A program made the position numbers and the translations under genes. Of a DNA stretch of 64,000 bases, positions 1 through 8,600 are shown in pieces. Numbering within the stretch: position 1 is the first letter of the stretch; each line of letters opens with the position of its first letter. Below the pieces are notes generated by a model, which saw only the letters and a program-made list of their open reading frames with translations, did not search any database and had not been told where the DNA came from. Source of the stretch: Deltaproteobacteria bacterium (GTDB lineage: Bacteria > Myxococcota_A > Polyangia > Polyangiales > Ga0077539); assembly GCA_016704445.1 (NCBI GenBank), contig JADJAE010000004.1, positions 1 to 64,000 of the forward strand. Reading direction: 5' to 3'.

Positions 1-398
1 GCGCCGAGCGCGTGGCCGAGCGCGAGCCACGGGAGCCAGCGGCGCGCGGCGACCGGGGAGGGGCCGTCGAGGACGGTGGTCGCCAGCGGGAGCGTGAGGC
101 CGTAGGCGAGCCTTCCCATGAGGCCGAGGCAGAGCGCGCCGAGGAGGGTCACCCGCAGCGCGACGGTGCCGATGGGGACGAGGGTGGCGACGGAGGCGAC
201 GGCGACGAAGAGCGGGTGCCCGGGCGGGTGCGTGGCGCCGAGCCCCGCGGCGCAGGAGGCGAGCTCGGGGGCGTCGTAGAAGCCCATGGAGTTGCCGCCC
301 GCGAGGGCGCCGACCAACGCCGGGATCGCGAAGGCGAGCAGCGGGGCGTAGTCGTGGGCGAGGGCCGACGGCTCGGCGGGGGGCGGTGCGTCCGACAC
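1..398 (-). CDS. DUF2723-family (GT117, PMT-like) membrane protein, N-terminal part
   Basis: Only about 132 codons are present; the gene continues beyond the left edge. After a Pro/Ala-rich leader (SDAPPPAEPSA) there is a hydrophobic segment, then a short loop with FYDAPELASCAAGLG followed by ATHPPGHPLF, and more hydrophobic segments. The acidic FYDAPEL stretch and the HPPGHPLF motif in the first outside loop are typical of the DUF2723 family, polytopic proteins related to O-mannosyltransferases that are thought to use polyprenyl-linked sugars. The chosen start is GTG at 398; the frame stays open upstream, so the true start is uncertain, and no good ribosome binding site is seen. It is divergent from the lipoprotein at 489. 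The family call is from motifs only; the substrate is unknown. Confidence 0.7.
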   Translation of the reverse strand, partial: MSDAPPPAEPSALAHDYAPLLAFAIPALVGALAGGNSMGFYDAPELASCAAGLGATHPPGHPLFVAVASVATLVPIGTVALRVTLLGALCLGLMGRLAYGLTLPLATTVLDGPSPVAARRWLPWLALGHALG

Positions 399-488
399 GG
401 GAGGAACGCGGACGTTACCCCCGAAGAGGGCTTTTGTGGCGACGCTCGGGAGGGCATCATCGGCGCACAACCGATGGAGCACCGATCG

Positions 489-1034
489 ATGACCGCACGC
501 GCGCTGACCCTCACCACGATGATGTTGCTCGGGGCCTGCGGGGGGACGCAGGTCCGCACCGCCTACCGCTTCGCGGGCAACGACCCGGCGACCATGGTGG
601 CGGTGGACATCCGCCCCGGGCCGATGCCCGCCAACGAGAGCTTCAGCGGGAGCTTCCACTCCGAGCAGATCGGGGACGTCTACCTCGATCAGACCGGCGA
701 CTCGGTGGTCGGCCAGTACTCGTACAACCGGGCCTCGTGCCGGGCGACGGGCCGCATCGAGGGCCACGTCGAGGGCAACCTCCTGCGCTTCAGCTGGACC
801 GAGAGCCAGCGCGCCTGCGGTCGCATCGCCCCGCTCACCGGCAAGGGGTACATGCTCTTCTGGATCGACAGCGCGGAGAACGGCCGCGCCAACGGCGAGT
901 GGGGCATGGGCGACCGCGACTCTGGCGGCGGCCCCTGGTCGCTCTTCCGCGACCGCGTCCGGCGTCAGCCCCCCGCAGCGGAGCCCACCACCGACGGCCC
1001 CTTCTCCGGCGACAACCCCCCAGCGGGGAGCTGA
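489..1034 (+). CDS. small secreted lipoprotein, unknown function
   Basis: Encodes 181 residues. The N-terminus (MTARALTLTTMMLLGAC) is a lipoprotein signal peptide with lipobox LGAC, so the mature protein starts at Cys17 and should be membrane anchored. The rest is a single small domain rich in Gly, Arg and Trp (for example GNLLRFSWTESQ and NGRANGEWGMGDRD), resembling small beta-rich lipoproteins that report the size of a change in a precursor. No named family was recognised. An in-frame ATG 15 bases upstream (474) would also be possible, but 489 puts the lipobox at the usual place. It is convergent with the PP2C gene that ends at 1045. Confidence 0.75.
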   Translation: MTARALTLTTMMLLGACGGTQVRTAYRFAGNDPATMVAVDIRPGPMPANESFSGSFHSEQIGDVYLDQTGDSVVGQYSYNRASCRATGRIEGHVEGNLLRFSWTESQRACGRIAPLTGKGYMLFWIDSAENGRANGEWGMGDRDSGGGPWSLFRDRVRRQPPAAEPTTDGPFSGDNPPAGS

Positions 1035-1044
1035 GCCTCCTCCG

Positions 1045-2013
1045 CTACTTCTTGGAGCGCGACGACTTCAGCTCCGCGACGCGGATCGCGGGGTCGGTCG
1101 CGCACACGTCGAAGTCGTCGCGGATGTCGATCAGGAGGTCGTTGCGCGACTGCTCCACCGTGAGGTCGTTGAAGTCCGGCAGGGCCACCTGCCGGGTCTC
1201 CTCCATCGAGCCGGGCGCGCGCTTCGGAACGAAGTCCTTGTCGGCGTCCACGAGCCGGATGACCACCGCGGTGATGTTGTCTTCGCCCCCGTGGTCGTTG
1301 GCCATCGCGATGAGCGAGCGGCACGCCACCTCCGGGTCTTCGTGCCGGGTGACCACGTCCAGGATCTCCTCGTCGGAGATCATCCCCGAGAGCCCGTCGG
1401 AGCAGAGCACGTAGATGTCGTCTTCGCGCGCCGCGTCGGCGAGCAGGTCGACCAGCACGACGTCGTTCATCCCGAGGGCGCGGGTGATGACGTTGCGGGG
1501 GAGCTCGTCGCGCTGCGCCGCCGGCAGGTCGGGCATCGTGCGGATGTACTCGTTGATCAGCGAGTGATCCTGCGTGAGCAGGGTGATCTGGCCGTCGCGA
1601 ACCCGGTAGCACCGGCTGTCGCCTACGTGGCCGACGAACACCCGGTTCGTCTGGCGAGCCACCAGCAGCCCGACGAAGGTGGTGCCCATGCCGCGGTGGT
1701 CCGCCGCCCGGACGCCCTCCTCGTAGATCGACCGGTTGGCGACCTTGATGCTGGTGACGAGGCGGTTCTCCTCAACGGAGAGCGCGGGGTCATAGTGGAA
1801 GGGCCAGGTGGCGTCCTCCCGCATGGTGCTGTCGAAGAAGGCCGTCACCGTGCTGGTGGCGAGCTGCGAGGCGACTTCGCCCGCGCGGTGGCCGCCCATT
1901 CCGTCGGCCACGATGAAGAGCTCGTGCGCAGGGAGCAGCGCAAAGCTGTCTTCGTTGTGCTCCCGCAACAGGCCAACATCGGACCGACCGGCTGCAACTA
2001 CCCGCAACACCAC
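1045..2013 (-). CDS. PP2C-family serine/threonine phosphatase
   Basis: 322 residues. Hydrolyses phosphoserine/phosphothreonine using a two-metal centre. The PPM motifs are in order: REHNEDSF (about 18-25), VADGMGGH with Asp37 (35-42), GMGTTF, VGHVGDSR with Asp132, CSDGLSG with Asp206, and GGEDNITAVVI with Asp245. All metal-binding Asp residues are present, so it should be active. After the catalytic domain (about residue 253) there is a 70-residue tail of charged sequence without recognised domain. No transmembrane segment is visible, so it is cytoplasmic. Starts with tandem GTG codons (2013 or 2010). It is divergent from the lipoprotein gene next door, and a second PP2C gene lies 700 bases away; no partner Ser/Thr kinase is in the window. 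Confidence 0.92.
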   Translation of the reverse strand: MVLRVVAAGRSDVGLLREHNEDSFALLPAHELFIVADGMGGHRAGEVASQLATSTVTAFFDSTMREDATWPFHYDPALSVEENRLVTSIKVANRSIYEEGVRAADHRGMGTTFVGLLVARQTNRVFVGHVGDSRCYRVRDGQITLLTQDHSLINEYIRTMPDLPAAQRDELPRNVITRALGMNDVVLVDLLADAAREDDIYVLCSDGLSGMISDEEILDVVTRHEDPEVACRSLIAMANDHGGEDNITAVVIRLVDADKDFVPKRAPGSMEETRQVALPDFNDLTVEQSRNDLLIDIRDDFDVCATDPAIRVAELKSSRSKK

Positions 2014-2045
2014 GCTTACGCAAGCGTTTCACCCCGGCCTGTACG

Positions 2046-2681
2046 GTGTCAAGGCATCCGTCGAGGAGTGCTAGCGTTCGGGCCTTGCCCGCCCCGACAC
2101 TGCCTCACACCGCCGCCCTCCCGTTGCTGCTCCTCGCCGCCTCGGGGGCCTGCGACCGCGCTCCTTCCGAGCCGCGCAGCGGGCGCTCCCCGGCGCCGGT
2201 GACTCAATCTGCGGTGCCGTCGCTCGAGGCCGCCGCGAGGAGCCTGGGCGCGGTGGTCGACGCGGGGGTCGGGCCGGTGCATCCGCTGGGCGTGCCGACG
2301 CCCGCGGGGACGATCGCGGTGGGCTTTACCATGGGAGGTATTCCCTCTGCGGCGCTGGTCGAGGCGGAGCGGGCGTCGGTCGGGCGCGACGGGGCGGAGC
2401 GGGCGCTCGCGCTGTGGGTCGCGCGGGGGGAGGTGCCCGACGCCACGCGGCTGGCGCGCACGGTCGGGGCGATGGTGTACCCCGGGTGCACCGTCGACGT
2501 CGGCGGGGAGCTGCATGGGCCGACGCCTTCGCTGGGCGCGCACCCCGGCGGAGGGCGGGTGCTGACCTTCTCCTTCGTGATCCCGGAGGGCAGGGCGGGC
2601 GCCGGGCTGCACGTGGCCCGCTGGCGATGGACCGACAGCGGGCTGCTGATCGAAGCGTCGCCGCACCCCGAACGTCGTTGA
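2046..2681 (+). CDS. secreted lipoprotein, unknown function
   Basis: About 198-211 residues depending on start. A hydrophobic stretch ending LLLLAASGAC is a lipoprotein signal peptide with the acylated Cys near residue 36 of the longest form. The mature protein is a Gly/Ala-rich single domain with two conserved-looking Cys (one in VYPGCTVD); no family was recognised. The longest form starts at GTG 2046 but would give a 20-residue Arg-rich extension before the signal peptide; TTG at 2085 gives a more usual signal peptide length. Sits between two PP2C genes, divergent from the first and 36 bases upstream of the second, so it may be co-transcribed with the second phosphatase. Confidence 0.65.
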   Translation: MSRHPSRSASVRALPAPTLPHTAALPLLLLAASGACDRAPSEPRSGRSPAPVTQSAVPSLEAAARSLGAVVDAGVGPVHPLGVPTPAGTIAVGFTMGGIPSAALVEAERASVGRDGAERALALWVARGEVPDATRLARTVGAMVYPGCTVDVGGELHGPTPSLGAHPGGGRVLTFSFVIPEGRAGAGLHVARWRWTDSGLLIEASPHPERR

Positions 2682-2717
2682 CCTCCGCAGCCCCCGCTGG
2701 GAACAATCCCCCCCCTG

Positions 2718-3500
2718 ATGCCGGAGCGCCTTCAGCTCGAGTACGCAGCCCTCACCGACGTCGGGCGCAAGCGCAGCCACAACGAGGACTCCTTCAAGGT
2801 CGCCCCCGACGAGGGCCTCTACCTCGTGGCCGACGGGATGGGCGGGCACAACGCCGGCGAGGTGGCGAGCGCCATGGCCGTCGACGTGGTGAGCCAGTTC
2901 TTCGTCGACGCGCACGACGAGCCGATCATCTCCTGGCCCTTCAAGCAGGCCCGCGGCGAGCGCTACGACGCCGACACCCTCGGCATCGCGGTGCAGTACG
3001 CCAACCTCCGCATCTACGAGTCCTCCCGCGAGAGCGCCGAGCGCCGCGGGATGGGCACCACCTTCGTCGGGGCGCTGGTGCGCCACGGCGCGGCCTGGGT
3101 CGCGCACGTCGGAGACTCCCGCGGCTACCTCGTTCGCTCCGCGGGCTCCATCGAGCCGCTCACCACCGACCACTCGCTGCTGGAGGAGTACCGCCGCACG
3201 CGGCCCGACCTCACCGACGAGCAGCTCAAGAAGTTTCCGTACAAGAACGTCATCACCCGGGCGCTGGGGATGAAGCCCGACGTGGCCGTGGAGATGCACC
3301 GCCACGAGCTCCACGCGGGAGACGTGCTGCTGCTCTGCTGTGACGGCCTCACCGGCATGCTCACCGACCAGCGCATCGGGCAGATCGTCCAGGAGCATCC
3401 CTCGCTCACCGACGCCTGCTCCGCCCTCGTCGGCGAGGCCAACAAGAACGGCGGCCTCGACAACATCACCGTCGTGTTGATTCGCGCCCTCGCGGCGTGA
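2718..3500 (+). CDS. PP2C-family serine/threonine phosphatase (Stp1-like)
   Basis: 260 residues, the size of a minimal bacterial PP2C catalytic domain (Stp1/PstP type) without extra domains. All signature motifs are present: KRSHNEDSF near the start, VADGMGGH (Asp39), RRGMGTTFVGAL, VAHVGDSRGY, CCDGLTGML and GGLDNITVVLI at the C-terminus. It should dephosphorylate Ser/Thr-phosphorylated proteins in the cytoplasm. It is clearly a paralogue of the gene at 1045-2013 but lacks that protein's C-terminal tail. It follows the lipoprotein gene by 36 bases and precedes the large FG-GAP protein gene by 37 bases, in the same direction. Confidence 0.93.
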   Translation: MPERLQLEYAALTDVGRKRSHNEDSFKVAPDEGLYLVADGMGGHNAGEVASAMAVDVVSQFFVDAHDEPIISWPFKQARGERYDADTLGIAVQYANLRIYESSRESAERRGMGTTFVGALVRHGAAWVAHVGDSRGYLVRSAGSIEPLTTDHSLLEEYRRTRPDLTDEQLKKFPYKNVITRALGMKPDVAVEMHRHELHAGDVLLLCCDGLTGMLTDQRIGQIVQEHPSLTDACSALVGEANKNGGLDNITVVLIRALAA

Positions 3501-3537
3501 ACCCGAGCCCGGGGTTGGTGCACCGTAGCGGGGCACC

Positions 3538-6500
3538 ATGAGCGCCACTTCCGCCTCCCCGCGTTGGATCATCCCCGCCCTGCTCCTCGCGCCCATGGTC
3601 GCCGGAGCGCACGACTGGCCCTGCGCCCGGCACGACCCGCAGCGCACCGGCGCGGCCACCGGACCGCTGCGGCTCCCGGCCCCTGCGGTGCGCTGGCGGC
3701 ACTACCTCGGGGGGCAGCTGCGAGACGACCAGTGGCGCGTCGCCGACGTCGACGGCGACCGGGTCACGGACGTGGTCTTCGTCGCGAGCGGCAAGGTGAT
3801 CTGCAAGCACGCCGACGACTCGCTGGTGTGGGAGAGCGACCTGATCGACGCGAGCTCCCTCGCGGGCCTCGAAGACCTCGACCGCGACGGGCGCACGGAG
3901 GTGGTGGTCGTGGGAGAGCGGGGCGCCGTGCTGGTGCTCAACGGCTCGACGGGGAGGGTGCTCTGGGAGGTTCCGAGGGAGCATCGGGGCCTCGGGGCGA
4001 GCGCTCGGCTGGGCGACCTCGACGGCGACGGGCTGGCCGAGCTCTACGTCGGGCAGTGCGTGCTGAGCACCGTCGGCTCGTCGGTGTACTCCTTCCGCGA
4101 CGGCTACGCGGCCCCGCGCACGCTCTGGCAGGTGCCCTCGTCGACCCAGCGGTGCGGCACCCAGAACGACCTCCTCGCCGACGTCGACGGCGACGGGATG
4201 CGCGAGGTGGTGATCGCCCAGGGAGACACCACCATGCGGGTGCTCGACGGGCGCTCCGGGGTGCTGCGCTGGGAGGTGCCCGCGCCGAGCTCCGGGAGCT
4301 TCACTCAGCGGTCGATCCCGCTGGCGATCAACGTCGACGACGACCCGGCGGCCGAGCTCGTGGTGGTGACCAACACCATCCGCTCCGGCACCCCGGCTTC
4401 GGCGCTCGCCGGGTGGCGGTCTACGACCCGCCGCGACCCACGCAGTCGACGGCGACGCTCCTGTGGGAGGCCGTGCAGGCGCAGCCCGAGGGCGGCGGGC
4501 TCGCGTTCTCCCCCGACAGCGTCGGCGACCTCGACGGCGACGGCCGCCCGGAGCTCGTCGCGAGCTTCTACGACGGCGCGGCCCGCCGCTGGGACCTCAC
4601 CATCCGCGACGCCGCGACCGGCGCCGTGCGCGCCAGCCGGGAGGGCTTCGAGCTCGTCGGCGTGCTCCCCGCGACCGCCTCCGGACTCGGTCGCCCGGTG
4701 CTCCTCGGCGTGCAGGACGACCGCGCCTCCGCGGCGCTCACCCTCTCCGACGGCGCGCTCTCGGTGCGCTGGACGCTGCCCTCGCGGCGCCCCGCGCTCG
4801 TGCTCGACCCCTCGCTCTCGCCCCGCCTCGGCTTCGCCTACCGCCCGCTCGCGATGCAGCTCGACGCCGACCCCGCGCTCGAGCTGCTCACCACCGCCTT
4901 CGATCCCGCGCTGCCCGCCGAGGCGCGCACCGTCACGACCCTGGTGGCCTACGACCTCGACGGCGCGACGCCCGCGGTGCTCGGCACCCTCGAGGCCCCG
5001 ATGGCCGCGACGATGCTGACCTTCCAGACGGGCGCCAACCTCTCCCGGGAGATCACCCAGCCGCTGGTGGTGACCAGCGACGGGTACCTCCTCGCGCTCG
5101 ACGAGGCGCTGCGCCCCACCAACCGCCTCGTCGGAACCGAGTTTACCATCCCCGGTATGCGCGTCGGAGGGTACTACTCCGGCCCGGGGATCCTCGGCGC
5201 GACCCCGGTGATCGGCTCGCTCCCAGGGGCCGCCGGGCCCGAGCGCTCGGTGCTGGTGCGTGACAGCCGCCGGGCGCTGCTCCGGCTCGACGCCCGTCGG
5301 GCCTCGCTGGCCTCCCCCCCGGTGCTGCGCTGGCAGCGCGCCCGCGCCGGGTGGCCGGTGATCGCCGACCTCGACGGCGATGGCGTCAACGACCTCGCCG
5401 CGCTCGACGGACGCGCGCTGCTCTCCGTCGACCCGGCGCGGGGCGACGCGCTGCGATGGTCCGTCGACGACGCCGCGGGCCCCATCGGATCGTCGACCGC
5501 GGGCGACCTGCTCCCGCTGCGCCGCGCGGGCGAGCCGGGCGTCGACCTGGTGTTCATGCGCGTCGACCCGGGCTTCGTGGTGCGCCCCTCGTCCTTCCGC
5601 GGCCGCGACGGCTCGCTCCGCTGGAACACCTTCTCCCGCACCCCCCACTCGGGCATCGGCGGCTTCGCGGTGGCCGACCTGTCGGGCGACGGCACCGAGG
5701 ACGTGGTCACCACCCTCAACGCGCTCAACCGCATCGACGGCCGCGACGGCACCCCCTCGGCGGACGCCTACACGGTGCCCTACGGCTCGCCCATCGTGTC
5801 GTCGTGGAGCGGGTCGGTGCCCGAGGTCTACCTCCAGGCGAGCCTTCACGACGGGCTGCTGGACAGGGATTTCCAGCTCCGCGGCCAGATGTCCGACCTG
5901 ACGGTCTCCTCCAACGCCGGGGCAGTGCTGCGCTGCGCCGAGCAGCCCGCGCTCGCCCTGTGCCCATCAGGCACCGCCGAGCTCCGGGTGATCCGCCCTC
6001 AGGACCTCCCCCCCTCCGGAGCTGCGGCCCCCCGGCCTCGGCCACGCTCGCCCGCACGGTGCTCGCCGGGGGCCTCGCGTACCCGTCGCGCGAGATGGTC
6101 CCCGCGACCGCTCGCGTGGGCACGCTCAGCAACGCCACCGCGGTGGCCGACGGCGACGGCGCGGGGCACCCGACGCTGCTCGTGGGCAGCACCGACGGCT
6201 GGCTCTACGCGCTCGACGGCTGCTCCCTCGCGCTCCGCTGGGCGCACGATTTCCGCTACCCCGTCGGGGAGCCCGTGGTGGGCGACACGGACGGTGACGG
6301 CACCGACGACGTGCTGGTGAGCGTCGGCGACGGGTACCTCTACGCGATGGGCGCCCGCACGCTCCCGACCCCGGAGGCGGTTCGCGACACCGACCCTGCG
6401 GACACGGACAGCGACGCCGACCTGGACGAGGTCGAGACCTTCGACACGGTCACCGCGCGCTGGGCCGCGACCCCGGGGGCGATGCGCTTCCAGGTGCGGG

Positions 6501-7168
6501 TGACCACGCTCGCGGGCACGGCGCTGCAGTTTCCGGAGTACACCGAGGTGACCGGCGACCGGGCCCGGGTGGGAGAGCTGCCGCTGCGCCTCGGCGGCCG
6601 GTACCGCGTCGGGGTCGTCGCCGTCGGGGCCGACGGATCGAGCGCGGAGGCCCTCTCCGACGGATTCACGGTGGTGGACGTGAGCCCGCCGACGATCCGC
6701 ATCGGCGCCAACCCGGCGACCTTCACGCCGCCCTCGCAGACGACCAACCTGGAGGTGACCTTCGAAGACCGCACCGGGCTCGCGAGCACCCGCGCCGAGC
6801 TGCTCGACCCGAGCGGCGCCGTGGTCCGGGTGCTGGTCGACGAGACGCTCCGCTCGCCGCTGCCCTCGCGCACCACCCGCGTCGCCTTCGACGGCATCGC
6901 CGCGAACGGGACGCAGTACCTCCCTCCGGGCGTGTACACGATCCGCGCGTCGGCCACGGACGTCCGCGACCACACCGTGACCGCGACCGGGACCTTCACC
7001 ATGCTGGAGCGGGTGGTGACGCCCGGTACGCGCCGCGCCGACGCAGACGGCGGCTGCGCCTGCACCGCCGGGCGGGTCGGCGGTGCGCCTCGTGGGTGGT
7101 GGCTCGTCGCAGCGCTCGGCCTGGCGGGGGTGGCGAGGCGTCGCCGCCGTGGCTCAGCCGGTCGCTGA
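3538..7168 (+). CDS. large secreted FG-GAP/VCBS-repeat protein with MYXO-CTERM-like tail (two frameshifts)
   Basis: Reads as one protein of about 1,210 residues if two single-base losses are repaired: one in the ccccgg run at about 4395 (frame 1 to 3) and one in the C7 run at about 6007 (frame 3 to 2). It starts with a signal peptide (WIIPALLLAPMVAGAHD). The body has many FG-GAP/VCBS calcium-loop units such as VADVDGDRVTDVV, LGDLDGDGLAELY, VGDLDGDGRPELV, IADLDGDGVNDLA and VGDTDGDGTDDVL, expected to form a beta-propeller. Near the C-terminus a fibronectin-like part is followed by GGCACTAG, a hydrophobic segment and a RRRRR cluster, the pattern of MYXO-CTERM surface-sorting tails. Probably an exported cell-surface protein. 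The stop overlaps the convergent acyltransferase gene by 15 bases. Confidence 0.8.
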
Positions 7169-8008
7169 GGCGTTGGGATCGAGCGTGGGCAGGCCCTTCG
7201 CCTTGCGGAGGGCCCTCTCCTCGACGGAGAGCGCGATGATGGCGTCGCGGATGTGCTCGGCGATGGCCTTGTAGGTCTCGTTCTCCGCGGGCATGTCGTA
7301 GAAGCGCTGGAGGTCGAGGGGCTCGCCGAAGACCATGGTGACCGGTTCGCCGTCGCCGGTGAAGTTGCCGATGACCTGCCTCGGGAGGCTGTTGACGAGC
7401 CCGAGGGTGAACACCGGGATCACCACGGGGCGGGCGCGGTACACGATGTTGCCGGTGCCGATGCTGGCGGGGAGAAGCTCGTAGGGGTCCGGGCCGGTTC
7501 CGCGGCGGCCTTCGGGGTGATAGCCGATGACGTTGGCGGGCTCGTGGAGGAGCTCGTTGACGGCGTCGAGGGTGTACGTGTTGAAGCCGCGCTTGGAGGG
7601 CGCTCGCATCACCGGCGGGTACATCGCGCAGCCGGCGATCACCATGTTGACGGCGACCCCGGCGGGGCCTTCGTAGAAGAAGTTGGACCGCACCGGGAAG
7701 TAGATGCCGCGGACCCACGAGCACGCGCGGAGCATCACGGACGAGATGCAGTAGAAGTCGAAGAAGCTGCGGTGGTTGCAGACCAGGAAGACGCCGCGGT
7801 CGGGGCGCAGCGATTGGAGGCGCTCGAGGCCCTGGGAGTGCACCAGGTGCCGGGTGGCGTAATGGACCCAGGTCTGCCCGATGGTGCCCTGGAACAAGTG
7901 GGCCGCGCGCTTGAGGAGGGGGCGGCGGTTGACCGCGTCGGCGATCTCGAAACAAACCCGTTCAGTGTTGCTGAGGAGCTTCAGCTCCTGCTCCGTCGGA
8001 CGTCGCAT
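7154..8008 (-). CDS. 1-acyl-sn-glycerol-3-phosphate acyltransferase-like (PlsC family)
   Basis: 284 residues from ATG 8008. Transfers an acyl chain to a glycerolipid or related acceptor at the membrane. The family's catalytic NHx4D motif is NHRSFFD (His79, Asp84) and the acceptor-binding motif is YHPEGRRGTG, both in the expected order and spacing. Other PlsC-like elements follow (VVIPVFTLGLV and VTMVFGEPL). A longer form from 8098 would add 30 residues of Gly/Arg/Pro-rich sequence lacking motif support, so the internal ATG is preferred. The exact acceptor (lysophosphatidate or another lipid) cannot be told from sequence. Divergent from the lipoprotein gene at 8100. Confidence 0.85.
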   Translation of the reverse strand: MRRPTEQELKLLSNTERVCFEIADAVNRRPLLKRAAHLFQGTIGQTWVHYATRHLVHSQGLERLQSLRPDRGVFLVCNHRSFFDFYCISSVMLRACSWVRGIYFPVRSNFFYEGPAGVAVNMVIAGCAMYPPVMRAPSKRGFNTYTLDAVNELLHEPANVIGYHPEGRRGTGPDPYELLPASIGTGNIVYRARPVVIPVFTLGLVNSLPRQVIGNFTGDGEPVTMVFGEPLDLQRFYDMPAENETYKAIAEHIRDAIIALSVEERALRKAKGLPTLDPNASATG

Positions 8009-8099
8009 GGACGGACATTCGCACCGCGGGTGCGCCCCCCACAAGCGCGACGGAGGTCCTTCCCCGCACCCATGACCCCGTGGGAGAAGGGGCGCCACG

Positions 8100-8600
8100 G
8101 TGGAGGTACAGGTGGAAAGAATTTACGCAGCTCGGGTCTGTGGGGTGTGGGCGGTCGGCTGCGGGCTGCTGCTCGGGTGCGCGTCGAGCGGCACCGTCCA
8201 GCAGGCCACCCTGGAGGCCTCGACCAACGAGGAGGCGCCGCTGCCCAACGGCTCGATGGAGACCGCGCAGCCGCTGGTCCCCGGTGAAGAACTCCACGGC
8301 GTGCTCGGGTGCGGGCAGGTCGCCTGGTACCGCGTGTCGATGCCCGACGCGCGCCCGGTGACGATGCACATCCTCGGGCAGGCGCAGGAGAACAGCCTCG
8401 GCGCGACCGCGACGCTCAGCGTCCACGCGCCGCAGGGGCAGGTGCTGGGCCAGCTCCTGATCCCGGTCTTCGCGCGCTCGCCCAACTGGGACCCGCGGGA
8501 GCAGCCCTTCGCCGCGCCCGCCCCTGGGGTCTATTTCGCCAGCGTGCGCCTCGACCCCAACGGCTGTCAGCGCGTCGCGTTCCGCCTCGCGCTGCGGTGA
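8100..8600 (+). CDS. small lipoprotein, coupled to the GT22 gene
   Basis: 166 residues from GTG 8100. Hydrophobic segment with lipobox LLLGCASS; the acylated Cys is near residue 27. The start is uncertain because several GTG codons lie in frame (8100, 8112, 8145). The mature protein contains PLVPGEELHGVLGCGQVAWYRV, which looks like the small beta-sandwich (PPC-type) domains used to bind or shield extracellular proteins, but the match is weak. The stop TGA overlaps the GTG start of the next gene by four bases, so the two are translationally coupled, suggesting a shared role at the envelope. Confidence 0.75.
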   Translation: MEVQVERIYAARVCGVWAVGCGLLLGCASSGTVQQATLEASTNEEAPLPNGSMETAQPLVPGEELHGVLGCGQVAWYRVSMPDARPVTMHILGQAQENSLGATATLSVHAPQGQVLGQLLIPVFARSPNWDPREQPFAAPAPGVYFASVRLDPNGCQRVAFRLALR

